This document shows positions 1 through 7,553 of a stretch of DNA of 64,000 nt, one piece after another (the first letter of the stretch is position 1; each line of letters starts with the position of its first letter). This DNA is from Azospirillum fermentarium (GTDB taxonomy: Bacteria; Pseudomonadota; Alphaproteobacteria; Azospirillales; Azospirillaceae): positions 2,690,001-2,754,000 of the forward strand of contig NZ_JAOQNH010000001.1 of the NCBI RefSeq assembly GCF_025961205.1, read 5' to 3'. Made by a program: the position numbers and the translations under genes. Below the pieces are notes generated by a model. That model searched no databases. It had not been told where the DNA came from and was given only the letters and a program-made list of their open reading frames with translations.

Positions 1-1
1 A

Positions 2-43
2 CGTGAACCGGAAGCAGTGCAGCCACTTCAGGAACTCTCTCAA
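2..43 (-). CDS. Putative small peptide, copy 1 (partial, runs off window)
   Basis: A TTG codon at 41-43 follows AAAGGAGGTG with a 6-nt spacer, an almost ideal ribosome binding site. The 14 codons visible read LREFLKWLHCFRFT and match the N-terminus of the copy at 295-384 apart from a Cys for Arg and the last residue. An in-frame ATG upstream (around 98-100) exists but has no Shine-Dalgarno sequence. The rest lies outside the window. I do not recognise the family; expression is inferred only from the ribosome binding site and its conservation. Confidence 0.4.
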   Translation of the reverse strand, partial: MREFLKWLHCFRFT

Positions 44-135
44 ACGCGTCACCTCCTTTCGGTCTGCCAGCCGGGAACGGCCCGGCCAGCGCTCACACAT
101 TGGTATGAGTCACACGGATATCCAACCGATGCGCG
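5..135. repeat. 131-bp direct repeat, copy 1
   Basis: This stretch recurs at 346-476 with a constant offset of 341 bases, no gaps and only scattered substitutions. Read on the minus strand each copy holds, in order, a promoter-like stretch, an imperfect dyad, a near-perfect Shine-Dalgarno sequence and the start of a short reading frame. The module looks like a small gene duplicated in tandem rather than an insertion sequence; no transposase or terminal inverted repeats are visible. Confidence 0.85.
97..125 (-). promoter_or_regulatory. Promoter-like element and dyad, copy 1
   Basis: On the minus strand TTGGAT is followed after 17 nt by CAATGT, a possible weak sigma-70 promoter for the partial peptide. 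It overlaps the imperfect inverted repeat CTCACACATTGGTATGAG at 92-109, which could be an operator. Both are conserved in copy 2. Confidence 0.35.
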
Positions 136-231
136 CAAAAGCCCCTCCCCCTTATAGCGGAAAGGGCGTCGTGTGGATGATCCTCTGTCCAGCTTTTTGA
201 ATCCACCGCGGGACATGGTATGATCGGGGAC

Positions 232-244
232 AGGAGGTGACGCG
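232..244 (-). promoter_or_regulatory. 13-nt anti-Shine-Dalgarno segment between the two peptide copies
   Basis: On the minus strand this reads CGCGTCACCTCCT, the exact complement of AGGAGGTGACGCG, which forms the ribosome binding site of both peptide copies (386-398 and 45-57). A transcript crossing the locus could pair this segment with either site and hide it. The exact 13-nt match is seen; the regulatory role is inferred. Confidence 0.4.
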
Positions 245-265
245 CTGTCCGTTCCCTGGCGGTGA

Positions 266-281
266 GGCCGGTTTCCCGGCC
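266..281 (-). other. Perfect 6-bp GC hairpin after the small peptide gene
   Basis: GGCCGG-TTTC-CCGGCC forms a tight stem 14 nt past the stop of the peptide at 295-384. There is no T-tract, so it is more likely a processing or stabilising stem than an intrinsic terminator. Confidence 0.35.
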
Positions 282-294
282 CCACCTGTTGGCC

Positions 295-384
295 TTACCG
301 ATCCTGGTCCCAGTTGAAGCCGGCCTCGAACTCCAACTTCACCCGGAACCGGAAGCGGTGCAGCCACTTCAGGAACTCTCTCAA
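295..384 (-). CDS. Putative 29-residue peptide with near-perfect ribosome binding site
   Basis: The TTG start at 382-384 is preceded by AAAGGAGGTG and a 6-nt spacer. The product is 29 residues, begins LREFLKWLHRFRFRVK and ends NWDQDR: a basic, aromatic first half that could form an amphipathic helix and an acidic tail. An in-frame ATG lies upstream near 440 but has no ribosome binding site, and the complementarity at 232-244 targets the TTG start. Its duplication and the quality of its start signal argue for a real small protein. No family is recognised; a leader peptide or a small membrane-active peptide are the alternatives. Confidence 0.42.
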   Translation of the reverse strand: MREFLKWLHRFRFRVKLEFEAGFNWDQDR

Positions 385-476
385 ACGCGTCACCTCCTTT
401 CGGTCTGCCAGCCGGACACGGCCCGGCCAGCGCTCACACATTAGTATGAGCCGTGCGGATATCCAACCGATGCGCG
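346..476. repeat. 131-bp direct repeat, copy 2
   Basis: Second copy of the module at 5-135, complete in this window. The ribosome binding site and start region are identical between copies over more than 30 bases, whereas the flanks differ, suggesting that this part is under selection or was recently duplicated. Confidence 0.85.
438..466 (-). promoter_or_regulatory. Promoter-like element of peptide copy 2
   Basis: On the minus strand TTGGAT (461-466) and TAATGT (438-443) are separated by 17 nt, placing a start site about 45 nt before the TTG codon. The imperfect dyad CTCACACATTAGTATGAG (433-450) overlaps the -10 region and is a candidate operator. Confidence 0.4.
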
Positions 477-572
477 TCGAGGTGATAGCGAAGAAACGCC
501 GAGGACGCAAAATCCATGGACACGCAACCCCAGATTTTTCATGATGCGGCAAACACTCAGGGGAATGCCGCC

Positions 573-806
573 ATGAAACGGGTTTCTGCCGTTTTCGTCT
601 TATCCGCTGCCCTCATCCTCGCCTTATCCGCCGTGCCGGCGCTGGCGCATCCCGGCAATGTGGATAAGGAGGGGTGCCACGTGCAGAAATCCACCGGGCA
701 GCGGCATTGCCACCCGGAACGGCGCAAGGCCGGCGGCGAAGCGCCCAAGAAGGCCCCCGCCACCGACAAGAAACCAAGCGGCGATGAGAAATCCAAGCAG
801 CAGTAA
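573..806 (+). CDS. Small secreted YHYH-type protein
   Basis: This 77-residue protein starts at the ATG of MKRVSAVF, where a typical signal peptide (basic start, hydrophobic stretch to residue 24, ALA cleavage motif) begins; the frame is open 57 nt further upstream but that adds no signal-like sequence. After the signal, residues 26-46 contain HPGNVDKEGCHVQ and a closing HCH, the short His/Cys pattern of YHYH-domain proteins, and the last 30 residues are Lys/Pro-rich and likely disordered. The pattern suggests extracytoplasmic metal binding, but its role is unknown. It stands alone, convergent with the MaoC gene 8 nt downstream. Confidence 0.75.
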   Translation: MKRVSAVFVLSAALILALSAVPALAHPGNVDKEGCHVQKSTGQRHCHPERRKAGGEAPKKAPATDKKPSGDEKSKQQ

Positions 807-814
807 CCCGGCGC

Positions 815-1261
815 CTACGCCGGGCGGGCCGCCACGATCTGGTTGATGAGGAAGGTCAAAACCACCTCGCCCTGCTGGTTGCGGGTGGCGTAGGCGCAGC
901 GCACGGTGCCGCGGTCGCCCCGGCGTGACGGGGTGACCGACACCACGGTCATGGTGACGGACAGGGTGTCACCGGGGCGCACGGGTTTCAGCCACCGCAC
1001 CTCGTCCATGACGCCACCGCCCAGGCTGGTTCCGGCGAAGATGCCGGTTTGCAGCAGCAGACGGAACGACAGGGCCATGGATTGAAAGCCGCTGGCGATC
1101 AGCCCGCCGAACGGCCCGGATTCGGCCGCCACCCGGTCGATGTGGAACGGTTGCGGGTCGTGGACGAGCGCAAAGTCGATGATGGCGCTTTCGGTCAGGG
1201 TCACCCCCGCCGTTTCCACCACGTCGCCCACCGCAAAATCCTGAAAATAACGTCCGGTCAT
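815..1261 (-). CDS. MaoC-family dehydratase
   Basis: A 148-residue single hot-dog domain matching MaoC-like (R)-specific enoyl-CoA hydratases: YFQDFAVGD at the N-terminus, then a stretch ending in HDPQPFHID (residues 34-42), which holds the Asp and His expected of hydratase 2 enzymes, and a GLIASGF helix. It probably hydrates a short enoyl-CoA thioester, but the substrate cannot be read from sequence. It is the last gene of a leftward run from PhzF and GNAT, 21 nt after the GNAT stop, and so probably co-transcribed. Confidence 0.88.
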   Translation of the reverse strand: MTGRYFQDFAVGDVVETAGVTLTESAIIDFALVHDPQPFHIDRVAAESGPFGGLIASGFQSMALSFRLLLQTGIFAGTSLGGGVMDEVRWLKPVRPGDTLSVTMTVVSVTPSRRGDRGTVRCAYATRNQQGEVVLTFLINQIVAARPA

Positions 1262-1282
1262 GGGTTCCTCCCGAGGGTGTTC

Positions 1283-1774
1283 TTACAGGGATTTTTCCAT
1301 GTAAAGAACGCCATCGAGCGGATTGGCGCAATAGGCGCCGATGCGGCGGAAGCCCAGGGTCTCGTACAGTTTGATCGCGGCCCCCAGCTTTTCCAGGGTG
1401 TCCAGCCGCATGGCGCGGTAGCCCCGCTCCACCCCGGCGGCGATGATGGCCTCGGCCAGCCGCCGCCCGGCCCCGGTGCCACGGAAGGCGGGGCGGACGT
1501 AAAGCCGCTTCATCTCGCACACCCCGTCCTCGTCCAGCGGGCGCAGGGCGACACAGCCGGCCACAGCGTCCCCGACGCGGGCCAGCAGCAGTTCCCCCGA
1601 CGGCGGCGCGTACTTGCCGGGCAGGCCAGCAAGCTCCTCGGCAAAGCCCTGGAAACACAGGGACACGCCGAGGAACGCCTCGTACTCGCGGAACAGACCG
1701 GCCACCACCGCCATGTCGGCCTCCCCCACGGCGCGGGACAGGACGACGGTGGCGGCGGCGGATGGATCAGACAT
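1283..1774 (-). CDS. GNAT-family N-acetyltransferase
   Basis: A 163-residue protein with the GNAT fold: the acetyl-CoA pyrophosphate loop is visible as VRPAFRGTGAGRRL (about residues 95-108), followed by a helix and the C-terminal ETLGFRRIGAY strand typical of the family. The start chosen is the ATG of MSDPSAAA at 1774; an upstream in-frame ATG would lie deeper in the preceding phzF-like gene. The two genes overlap by 8 nt, so translation is probably coupled. The acceptor substrate is unknown. Confidence 0.88.
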   Translation of the reverse strand: MSDPSAAATVVLSRAVGEADMAVVAGLFREYEAFLGVSLCFQGFAEELAGLPGKYAPPSGELLLARVGDAVAGCVALRPLDEDGVCEMKRLYVRPAFRGTGAGRRLAEAIIAAGVERGYRAMRLDTLEKLGAAIKLYETLGFRRIGAYCANPLDGVLYMEKSL

Positions 1775-2555
1775 GGATGCGCCCTTCCAGATACAGCACG
1801 GCACGCCCGCCGATGCGGACACGCTCGCCGCGATGTTCGCACATCAGCGCACCGCCGCGGGCGGAAATCTGCCGCGCCTCCAGCACCGTCTTCCCCAGCC
1901 GCTTGGCCCAGAACGGGATCAGGGTGCAGTGGGTCGAGCCGGTCACCGGGTCCTCGTCGATGCCGTGGGTGGGGGCGAAGAAGCGGGACACGAAATCCAC
2001 CCCGTCCGTCCCCGGCGCCGTCACGATGACCGCGCGGTCCAGTTGCCCCAGCACGCGGAAATCGGGGGTGAGGTCACGCACCGCCGCCGCATCCTCGTAC
2101 AGCACCACGTAATCACGCGCCGTCAGCACCGCCAGCGGGGCCGGGCCGCCCAGGGCTGCGGTCAGCGCCGTGGGGGCGTTGACCGTCTTGGGCGGACGGG
2201 AGGGGAAGTCGAGGATCAGCCGGTCCCCGTCCCGCTCCACGGTCAGGATGCCGGCCACCTGGGTGAAGAAATCCACCCGCTGCCGGTCCGGCTCCAGAAG
2301 GGTGGTGATGACGTGGGCCGCCGCCAGGGTGGCGTGGCCGCACAGATCGATCTCCACCGTCGGGGTGAACCAGCGCAGGCCATAGCCGACACCCTGGGGC
2401 ACGATGAAGGCGGTTTCCGGCAGGTTGTTTTCCGCCGCGATGGCCTGAAGCCGGTCGTCGGGCAGCCAGCGTTCCAGCGGCACCACCGCGGCGGGGTTGC
2501 CGCCGAACACGGTGTCGGTGAAGGCATCGACCTGATAGATGGGCAGCGTGGTCAT
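1767..2555 (-). CDS. PhzF-family isomerase-like protein
   Basis: A 262-residue protein matching the PhzF/DapF-like fold: the opening IYQVDAFTD, then FGGNPAAVV and AAENNLPETAF (residues 40-50, containing the conserved Glu used as acid-base in PhzF), GHATLAAAHV, and near the end EDPVTGSTHC. Usual length for the family. PhzF isomerises dihydro-hydroxyanthranilate in phenazine synthesis, but most homologues outside phenazine clusters have no known substrate, and no other phenazine genes are present. It leads a leftward run with the GNAT and MaoC genes. Confidence 0.9.
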   Translation of the reverse strand: MTTLPIYQVDAFTDTVFGGNPAAVVPLERWLPDDRLQAIAAENNLPETAFIVPQGVGYGLRWFTPTVEIDLCGHATLAAAHVITTLLEPDRQRVDFFTQVAGILTVERDGDRLILDFPSRPPKTVNAPTALTAALGGPAPLAVLTARDYVVLYEDAAAVRDLTPDFRVLGQLDRAVIVTAPGTDGVDFVSRFFAPTHGIDEDPVTGSTHCTLIPFWAKRLGKTVLEARQISARGGALMCEHRGERVRIGGRAVLYLEGRIHV

Positions 2556-2579
2556 GGATTGTCCCCCTTCCTTATCGGA

Positions 2580-2822
2580 TTAATCGCGCCAGAAGGGCTT
2601 GCGCCCCTCGCCGTCGGCCTCCACGCGGGAGATGCCGATGTCGCGCAACAAATGATCATCCAGCGCCTGAAGCGCGAGGCGCTGGCGCCGCCGCTCCTCC
2701 CACTCCAGGATTTTTTCGACAAAGGCCCACATGGCACGGGCGGTGGCACGAACCACGCCGGCCGGGGCCTGGGTGGCCGGGCTCTGGGCGGGGGCGGTGC
2801 GCAGCGCGTCGTTTGTGCTCAT
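2580..2822 (-). CDS. DUF1127 protein
   Basis: An 80-residue protein whose second half (residues 37-80) carries the DUF1127/YjiS signature: a basic amphipathic helix EWEERRRQRLALQALDDHLL followed by RDIGISR. The N-terminal 30 residues are Ala/Pro-rich. DUF1127 proteins in alphaproteobacteria have been linked to RNA turnover and phosphate or carbon adaptation, but no function can be assigned here. GGAGG lies 5 nt before the ATG and a good promoter lies upstream, so it forms its own unit. Confidence 0.88.
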   Translation of the reverse strand: MSTNDALRTAPAQSPATQAPAGVVRATARAMWAFVEKILEWEERRRQRLALQALDDHLLRDIGISRVEADGEGRKPFWRD

Positions 2823-2874
2823 GATAACCTCCGTCGGATGGGATCAATCGTTCCCTGTGATCGAGACAATTTGC

Positions 2875-2902
2875 ATTATGCAGTGCGAAATGCGCCGGTC
2901 AA
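2875..2902 (-). promoter_or_regulatory. Sigma-70 promoter of the DUF1127 gene
   Basis: TTGACC (2897-2902) and CATAAT (2875-2880) on the minus strand, 16 nt apart, the best housekeeping-type promoter I found in the window. It would start transcription about 45 nt before the DUF1127 ATG. Confidence 0.6.
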
Positions 2903-2983
2903 TGTCTTAATTGTCACCATTACATATCCGTGATGGGATGTATTCCGTTTGCAACACCAACCATAACCAACTGGCGGACATAC

Positions 2984-3017
2984 AAAAAGGCGGGCCGCAA
3001 CCGCGGACCCACCCTTT
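2984..3017 (-). terminator. Intrinsic terminator of the Xi-class GST gene
   Basis: A GC-rich stem (GGTGGGTCCGCGG paired with GCGGCCCGCC, one bulge) is followed on the minus strand by TTTTTGT. It sits 42 nt after the stop of the gene at 3060-4022; A and T runs on both sides may make it work in both directions. Confidence 0.6.
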
Positions 3018-3059
3018 TCAGCCTGCCATGATGACGCAGGTGACGCTTAGGACAACGCT

Positions 3060-4022
3060 TTATTCCCGCACCCGGATCCCCCGCCCCGGCAGGGCATCGC
3101 GTCCGTGCGGGCCGTCCAGGTCGATGGCGGGGCCTTTGGGCACGATCAGGGTGGGGTTGATGGCGCGGTTGACGTAATAGCCGGTCTTGATGTGGTCCAG
3201 CCGCACCGTGGCCCGGATGCCCGGCCACTGATACAATTCCCGCAGATACCCGGACAAGGCGGGGTAATCGGCGATGCGCTGGCGGTTGCACTTGAACGCC
3301 CCGTGATAGGCCGCGTCGAACCGCACCAGCGTGACGAACAGGCGCCAGTCCGCCTCCGTCAGATACTCCCCGGCCAGATAACGGCTGCCCGACAGGTGCG
3401 CCTCCAGCCGGTCCAGTGCCGCGAACAACTCGTCGAAGGCGGCGTCATAGGCGCCTTGCGACGTGGCGAAGCCGCAGCGGTACACGCCGTTGTTCACCGC
3501 CGGATAGATCAGCGCGTTCCACCCGTCGATGGTCTCACGCAGGGATTCGGGGTACAGGTCCAGCCGGTTGCCGGTCAGCCCGTCGAAGGCGGTGTTGAGC
3601 AGACGGATGATGTCCGCCGATTCGTTGTTGACGATCCGCCCCTGCTGCCGGTCCCACAGCACCGGCACCGACACCTTGCCGGTGTAGGTGGCGTCGCTGG
3701 CGGTGTAGAGCTGGTGGTGGAAGCGCACCGGCCCCAGCGCCGGCCCGGCATCCTGCGGCGTGGCATAGGTCCAGCCGTCGTCACCCATGATCGGCTCGGC
3801 CACCGACACCGGGATCACGTCCTCCAGCCCCTTCAGCACACGGACGATCAGCGTGCGGCAGGCCCAAGGGCAAAGATACGACACGAAAAGCTGATAACGC
3901 CCGGCCTCCGCCCGCTCGATGGGGCCGCGGAAGCGGGTGGGTTCGCGGTGAAAGGCACCGCCCTTCTGTTCCCCTTGGGCGATGGGGGTGTTGACCCATT
4001 GCCCGTTGACCAGCCCGGCCAT
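3060..4022 (-). CDS. Glutathionyl-hydroquinone reductase (Xi-class GST)
   Basis: A 320-residue protein of the YqjG/ECM4 family. The catalytic Cys is in SYLCPWACR (about residues 48-56), the CPWA motif that separates these enzymes from other GSTs, and the C-terminal helical domain carries the family tail with INPTLIVPKGP. Length matches the family. These cytosolic enzymes reduce glutathionyl-hydroquinones to hydroquinone and oxidised glutathione. A second, distinct GST lies just upstream, but an intrinsic terminator separates them, so this gene probably has its own promoter. Confidence 0.93.
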   Translation of the reverse strand: MAGLVNGQWVNTPIAQGEQKGGAFHREPTRFRGPIERAEAGRYQLFVSYLCPWACRTLIVRVLKGLEDVIPVSVAEPIMGDDGWTYATPQDAGPALGPVRFHHQLYTASDATYTGKVSVPVLWDRQQGRIVNNESADIIRLLNTAFDGLTGNRLDLYPESLRETIDGWNALIYPAVNNGVYRCGFATSQGAYDAAFDELFAALDRLEAHLSGSRYLAGEYLTEADWRLFVTLVRFDAAYHGAFKCNRQRIADYPALSGYLRELYQWPGIRATVRLDHIKTGYYVNRAINPTLIVPKGPAIDLDGPHGRDALPGRGIRVRE

Positions 4023-4053
4023 GCTCCGCCCTCCCCTGCTCGTGTCAGAAACA

Positions 4054-4093
4054 GAAGAAAACGCCGGCGATCCCGGATGGGGAACCGCCGGCG
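4054..4093 (-). terminator. Intrinsic terminator of the upstream GST gene
   Basis: Self-complementary CGCCGGCG arms at 4062-4069 and 4086-4093 form a stem followed on the minus strand by TTTTCTTC. It lies between the two leftward GST genes, 22 nt after the stop of the one at 4116-4721. Confidence 0.65.
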
Positions 4094-4115
4094 CCGTCTC
4101 CCGTGGTGCCGTGAC

Positions 4116-4721
4116 TTACGCCAGCCCTTCGGCGGCCAGGGCCGCGCGCACCGCCGGACGGTCGGCGACACGGGCGGCGAAGGCCTTCAGATTGGCCAGA
4201 CCGCCGACGTCCACGCCGGCATGCCCGGCCCAGCGGCTGACGGTGTAGGCATAGGCATCGGCCACGGTGAAGGTATCGCCGGTCAGGTACGGCTTACCGG
4301 CCAGTGCCGCGTCGAGCACCGCCAGCTTGGCAGCGACGTTGGCACGCGCGATGGGCTTGTAAGCCTCGGGCGTGTCGGGGCGGAACAGGGGCGAATAGCT
4401 CTTGTGGATTTCCGACCCGATGAAGTTCAGCCATTCCTGCACCTTGTAGCGCTCGAACGAGCCGGCGGGGGGCAGCAGGCCGGAGTCCGGCGCCTGATCG
4501 GCCAGATACTGGACGATCACCGCCCCTTCGGTCAGCAGCGCACCGTTGTCGAGCAGCAGGGCCGGCACTTGGCCCCGGGGCGCCACGGCACGATAATCGC
4601 TGCCGTCTTCCAGGGTCTTGGTGACCAGATCCACCTTGACCGCCTGCACCGCCAGCCCGGCTTCGTGGGCGACGATGTGGGGGGAGAGGGAGCAGGCACC
4701 GGGCTTGTAATAGAGCTTCAT
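4116..4721 (-). CDS. Glutathione S-transferase, beta class (GstA-like)
   Basis: A 201-residue protein with the thioredoxin-like N-domain of bacterial beta-class GSTs: MKLYYKPGACSLSPHI with the characteristic Cys10, the cis-Pro region GQVPALLL, and LTEGAVIVQYL in the glutathione-binding turn. The C-terminal domain (from about residue 88) is helical. It conjugates or reduces electrophiles with glutathione in the cytosol; the substrate is not predictable. It is followed by a terminator and is 25 nt downstream of the yceI-like gene, with which it may share a promoter. Confidence 0.92.
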   Translation of the reverse strand: MKLYYKPGACSLSPHIVAHEAGLAVQAVKVDLVTKTLEDGSDYRAVAPRGQVPALLLDNGALLTEGAVIVQYLADQAPDSGLLPPAGSFERYKVQEWLNFIGSEIHKSYSPLFRPDTPEAYKPIARANVAAKLAVLDAALAGKPYLTGDTFTVADAYAYTVSRWAGHAGVDVGGLANLKAFAARVADRPAVRAALAAEGLA

Positions 4722-4746
4722 GATACGCTTTCCATTCCCTGGTCGG

Positions 4747-5328
4747 TTATTTCTTCACCGTCTCGGATTCGATGAGCAGGGTCACGTCGTCACCGATGGC
4801 CGGCACACCGTACTTCATACCAAAATCGCTGCGCTTAATCGTCCCCCGCGCGGAGAAGCCGGCGGTTTCCAGCTTGCTGGCCGGGCTGACCCCCGCCTTG
4901 TTGAAGGTGACGTCCAGCACCACCGGCTTGGTCACGCCCAGCAGGGTCAGGTCGCCGTGCAGCTTGCCCGTGGTGGCGCCGGTCTTTTCCACCGACGTGC
5001 TCTTGAAGGTCAGCGTGGGGAATTCCTTGGTGTTGAAGAAGTCGGGCGACTTCAGGTGTTCGTCACGCTTGGCGTGGTTGGTATCGACGCTGCCGGTATC
5101 GATGGTGACGCTGACGGCACTCTTGTCCAGCGCGTCCTGGTCCAGCGTCAGGTCGCCGGCCACGGCGTTGAAGCGGCCGATCAGGTTGGCGAAGCCCACG
5201 TGGTTGATGATGAACACCACGCTGGTGTGCGCCGGGTCCACCTTGTACGCCACCGGGGCGGCGGACGCCGGGGCCAGGCCCAGGGCGGCGGTGGCGAACA
5301 GGGCGGCGGCGAACAGGGTCTTCTTCAT
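4747..5328 (-). CDS. YceI-family periplasmic lipid-binding protein
   Basis: A 193-residue protein with a clear signal peptide (MKKTLFAAALFATAAL, cleavage near the ASA at residues 22-24) and the YceI lipocalin-like barrel: YKVDPAHTSV, INHVGFANLIGRF, HLKSPDFFNTKEFP and the HGDLTLLGVTKPV strand pair all fit the family. YceI proteins bind polyprenoid or amphiphilic molecules in the periplasm. It heads a leftward pair with the GST at 4116-4721. Confidence 0.93.
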   Translation of the reverse strand: MKKTLFAAALFATAALGLAPASAAPVAYKVDPAHTSVVFIINHVGFANLIGRFNAVAGDLTLDQDALDKSAVSVTIDTGSVDTNHAKRDEHLKSPDFFNTKEFPTLTFKSTSVEKTGATTGKLHGDLTLLGVTKPVVLDVTFNKAGVSPASKLETAGFSARGTIKRSDFGMKYGVPAIGDDVTLLIESETVKK

Positions 5329-5367
5329 GGCATCAAGCTCCGTTTCGGGAATGAGGTGAATGTCGGG

Positions 5368-6210
5368 TCAATAAGGCGACGGTTCGCCGCCGCTGAGCGC
5401 ATAGGCGGCACCGATGGCCGCCAGCGCCGGGATCAGGGTCAGAACGGTCACCACGGCGGCCCCCGCGGCGCGGCCCACGGCGGTGTCGGCCAGCGGCAGC
5501 CGCACCCGGCCCGCCAGCACCGCCGGCAGGGTCAGCAGCAGCACCGCCCCTTGCGTCTGGGTGAACAGGGCCAGCACGCCGGCCAGCAGCACGGCAACGC
5601 CCAGCGCCGCCCGCCCCGCCTGCCCCCACACGTGCCGGGCCACCGGCCAGTTCCACAGCAGGAACCCGCCCGCCGCCGCGGCCAGCGCCAGCGCCATCTG
5701 CGCGATGGAGGCGGAGGAGCCGATCAGCGCCGTGCCGCCGATGGCAAGCGACAGCGCCAGCAGCAGCGCCGCCCCGCCCACCGGCCCGGATCCACCGGCA
5801 CCGGCACCGGTGCCGGAACCGAACAGGAAGGCCACGCCCCCCGCCGCCAGCACCGCCAGCGTCACCCCGGCGCTCGGCCCGTCGAGTGCCGGCAGCGCGA
5901 TCCATACCAGTGCGGCCACCAGCCACAGGGACAGGACCGCGGCCCCGCCGCGCCCCTTCACCCCGGCAAGATCCAGGCCGGCGCCCAGAACCAGACCGGC
6001 GGCGGACGCCCAGAACAGCTTGCCCAGGCTGGACGGCGGCGGCAAAGCGGGCACCCCGACCACCAGGGCGAAGACGCCCAGGAACACCGCCCCCACCGCC
6101 GCGGCGGCCAGCGGCTTCCACAGGCGGTGCAGGACGCCCACCGCCAGCAGGGCGAGCAGCAGGGGCAACAGGCTGGATTGGATGAAGGGATCGTGGAGAA
6201 GCTCGGTCAT
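5368..6210 (-). CDS. Multi-pass membrane protein of unknown function
   Basis: A 280-residue hydrophobic protein (ATG of MTELLHD at 6210; a GTG three codons upstream is possible). I count about eight hydrophobic segments, separated by short loops rich in Gly and Pro, and a glycine-rich loop GSGTGAGAGGSG near the middle. No catalytic or transport motif is recognisable. It is transcribed leftward, 40 nt before the yceI-like gene and divergent from the LysR regulator, which may control it. Confidence 0.7.
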   Translation of the reverse strand: MTELLHDPFIQSSLLPLLLALLAVGVLHRLWKPLAAAAVGAVFLGVFALVVGVPALPPPSSLGKLFWASAAGLVLGAGLDLAGVKGRGGAAVLSLWLVAALVWIALPALDGPSAGVTLAVLAAGGVAFLFGSGTGAGAGGSGPVGGAALLLALSLAIGGTALIGSSASIAQMALALAAAAGGFLLWNWPVARHVWGQAGRAALGVAVLLAGVLALFTQTQGAVLLLTLPAVLAGRVRLPLADTAVGRAAGAAVVTVLTLIPALAAIGAAYALSGGEPSPY

Positions 6211-6304
6211 CGCAGGCACCGGATCGAAAAGGTGAACCGTTCCCCCAAGGGTTAACCTGTGCTCTTATGAGCGTGAATTCCCCATCTTTGCCGAAAGGAT
6301 CTGC

Positions 6305-7207
6305 ATGAACGAGCGGGAGAGCTGGGACGACCTGCGTTATCTGCTGGCGGTGGCCCGCCACGGGTCGCTGTCGGCGGCGGCGCGGGTTCTGGGGGTGAAC
6401 CACTCCACCGTGCTGCGGCGGGTGACGGCGCTGGAACAGACCATGGGCGCCCGGCTTTTCGACAAGCTGCCCGGCGGCTACGTCCTGACCGCCGCAGGCG
6501 ACGAGATGACCCGCGTCGCCCAGCGGGTGGAGGAAGAGATGGCCGCCGCCAACCGCCTGTTGTCCGGGCGGGACGCGCAGTTGCGCGGGACGGTGCGGGT
6601 GACCACCATCGACATCGTGGCACTGCACGTGCTGCCGCGGCATCTGGCGGCGTTCCACGACCGTTATCCCGACCTGCGGGTGGACCTGATGACGGCGGAG
6701 GCGTCCCTGAGCCTGACCCGGCGGGAGGCGGACGTGGCCATCCGCTCCACCAACCGCCCGCCGGACAATCTGGTGGGCCGGGCGGTGTCGGGTCTGGCCT
6801 TTGCGGTTTACGGCGCCGCGGGCTATCTGGCAAAGGCCGGCGGGGGAGAGGATCCGGCCGCCCACCGCTGGGTGGATCTGGACGAATCCTTCGCCCATAC
6901 CGCCATCGGCCTGTGGCGGCAACACACATACCCCGAGGCGCGCGTGGTCCAGCGGGTGAATTCCGTGGCGCTGGCGGTGGAGGCGGTGCGGGCCGGGGCC
7001 GGGCTGGGGCTGCTGCCCTGCGGGCTGGCCGGACGCGACCCCGCCCTGCGCCGGCTGGGCCCGCCGGTGCCCGGCGTCGGATCGGCGCTGTGGCTGCTGA
7101 CGCACGAGGATCTGCGGCACATGGGCCGGGTGCGCGCCTTCCTGGATTTCATGGCCGCGGCCTTCGCCGGGGAACGCCCGCTGCTGGAGGGGCTGACTTC
7201 GCCCTGA
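6305..7207 (+). CDS. LysR-family transcriptional regulator
   Basis: A 300-residue protein with the LysR layout: an N-terminal winged helix-turn-helix (residues 8-68; LSAAARVLGVNHSTVLRRVTALE) and a periplasmic-binding-like effector domain from about residue 93. GAAAGGA lies 8 nt before the ATG. The divergent membrane-protein gene, whose start is 95 nt away, is the likeliest target. The recognition helix resembles the LysR branch with NHSTVLRRV, common among alphaproteobacteria. Confidence 0.93.
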   Translation: MNERESWDDLRYLLAVARHGSLSAAARVLGVNHSTVLRRVTALEQTMGARLFDKLPGGYVLTAAGDEMTRVAQRVEEEMAAANRLLSGRDAQLRGTVRVTTIDIVALHVLPRHLAAFHDRYPDLRVDLMTAEASLSLTRREADVAIRSTNRPPDNLVGRAVSGLAFAVYGAAGYLAKAGGGEDPAAHRWVDLDESFAHTAIGLWRQHTYPEARVVQRVNSVALAVEAVRAGAGLGLLPCGLAGRDPALRRLGPPVPGVGSALWLLTHEDLRHMGRVRAFLDFMAAAFAGERPLLEGLTSP

Positions 7208-7222
7208 GACCACAAAGAAAAA

Positions 7223-7246
7223 GGGCCGCCCGTTGATGGCGGCCCC
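7223..7246 (-). terminator. Terminator-like hairpin, leftward
   Basis: GGGGCCGCC and GGCGGCCC pair across a 7-nt loop and on the minus strand are followed by TTTTTCTTT. The tract is on the side that would stop leftward transcription, presumably from the gene at 7554, although that gene ends 300 nt away. It sits 15 nt after the LysR stop and may serve both directions. Confidence 0.5.
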
Positions 7247-7326
7247 GAGGTCAGGGAGGAACACGGAACCAAGAAGCGTTCGTGTCGAGAATTGTTTTCT
7301 CATAGAACTCTTAAGCGAAGGTAAAT

Positions 7327-7470
7327 ATGACTGGTCACAAAAGGCATACTCCTTTTGAGAAATACGAACGGATGTCTTCTTCCGATACCATCACCGACAC
7401 GGGCGATACAGTGCGTCACGCATCGCGTATCTTCAGGACGACGCCCCTCTGTAAGGCTTGGTTTTGTTAA
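7327..7470 (+). CDS. Possible 47-residue small protein
   Basis: An ATG at 7327 follows GAAGG with suitable spacing and opens a 47-codon frame beginning MTGHKRHTPFEKYERM. The sequence is basic in the first third and Ser/Thr/Asp-rich afterwards. Nothing identifies it; the base composition of the region is not typical coding sequence for this genome, so it may be chance. Confidence 0.22.
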   Translation: MTGHKRHTPFEKYERMSSSDTITDTGDTVRHASRIFRTTPLCKAWFC

Positions 7471-7553
7471 GTCCCGATTAACCGCTTCCTTAACCAAGCG
7501 TTAAGCAACAATCTCCGCAGTGTGACACTCCGTATCGGCCATCGAAACAGGGA

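Larger units (their letters stand above)
7208..7553. other. Intergenic region without a clear gene
   Basis: Apart from the terminator at 7223-7246 this region is less GC-rich than its surroundings and holds several small dyads (for instance AAAAGG-CATACT-CCTTTT near 7338-7355 and GTTAA-TTAAC around 7466-7482). No tRNA, insertion sequence or known riboswitch is apparent. One weak small reading frame is listed separately. Confidence 0.5.

Noticed and set aside
1767..2555. Phenazine biosynthesis from the PhzF-like gene
   Set aside because: No other phz genes are present, and most PhzF-like proteins are unrelated to phenazines.
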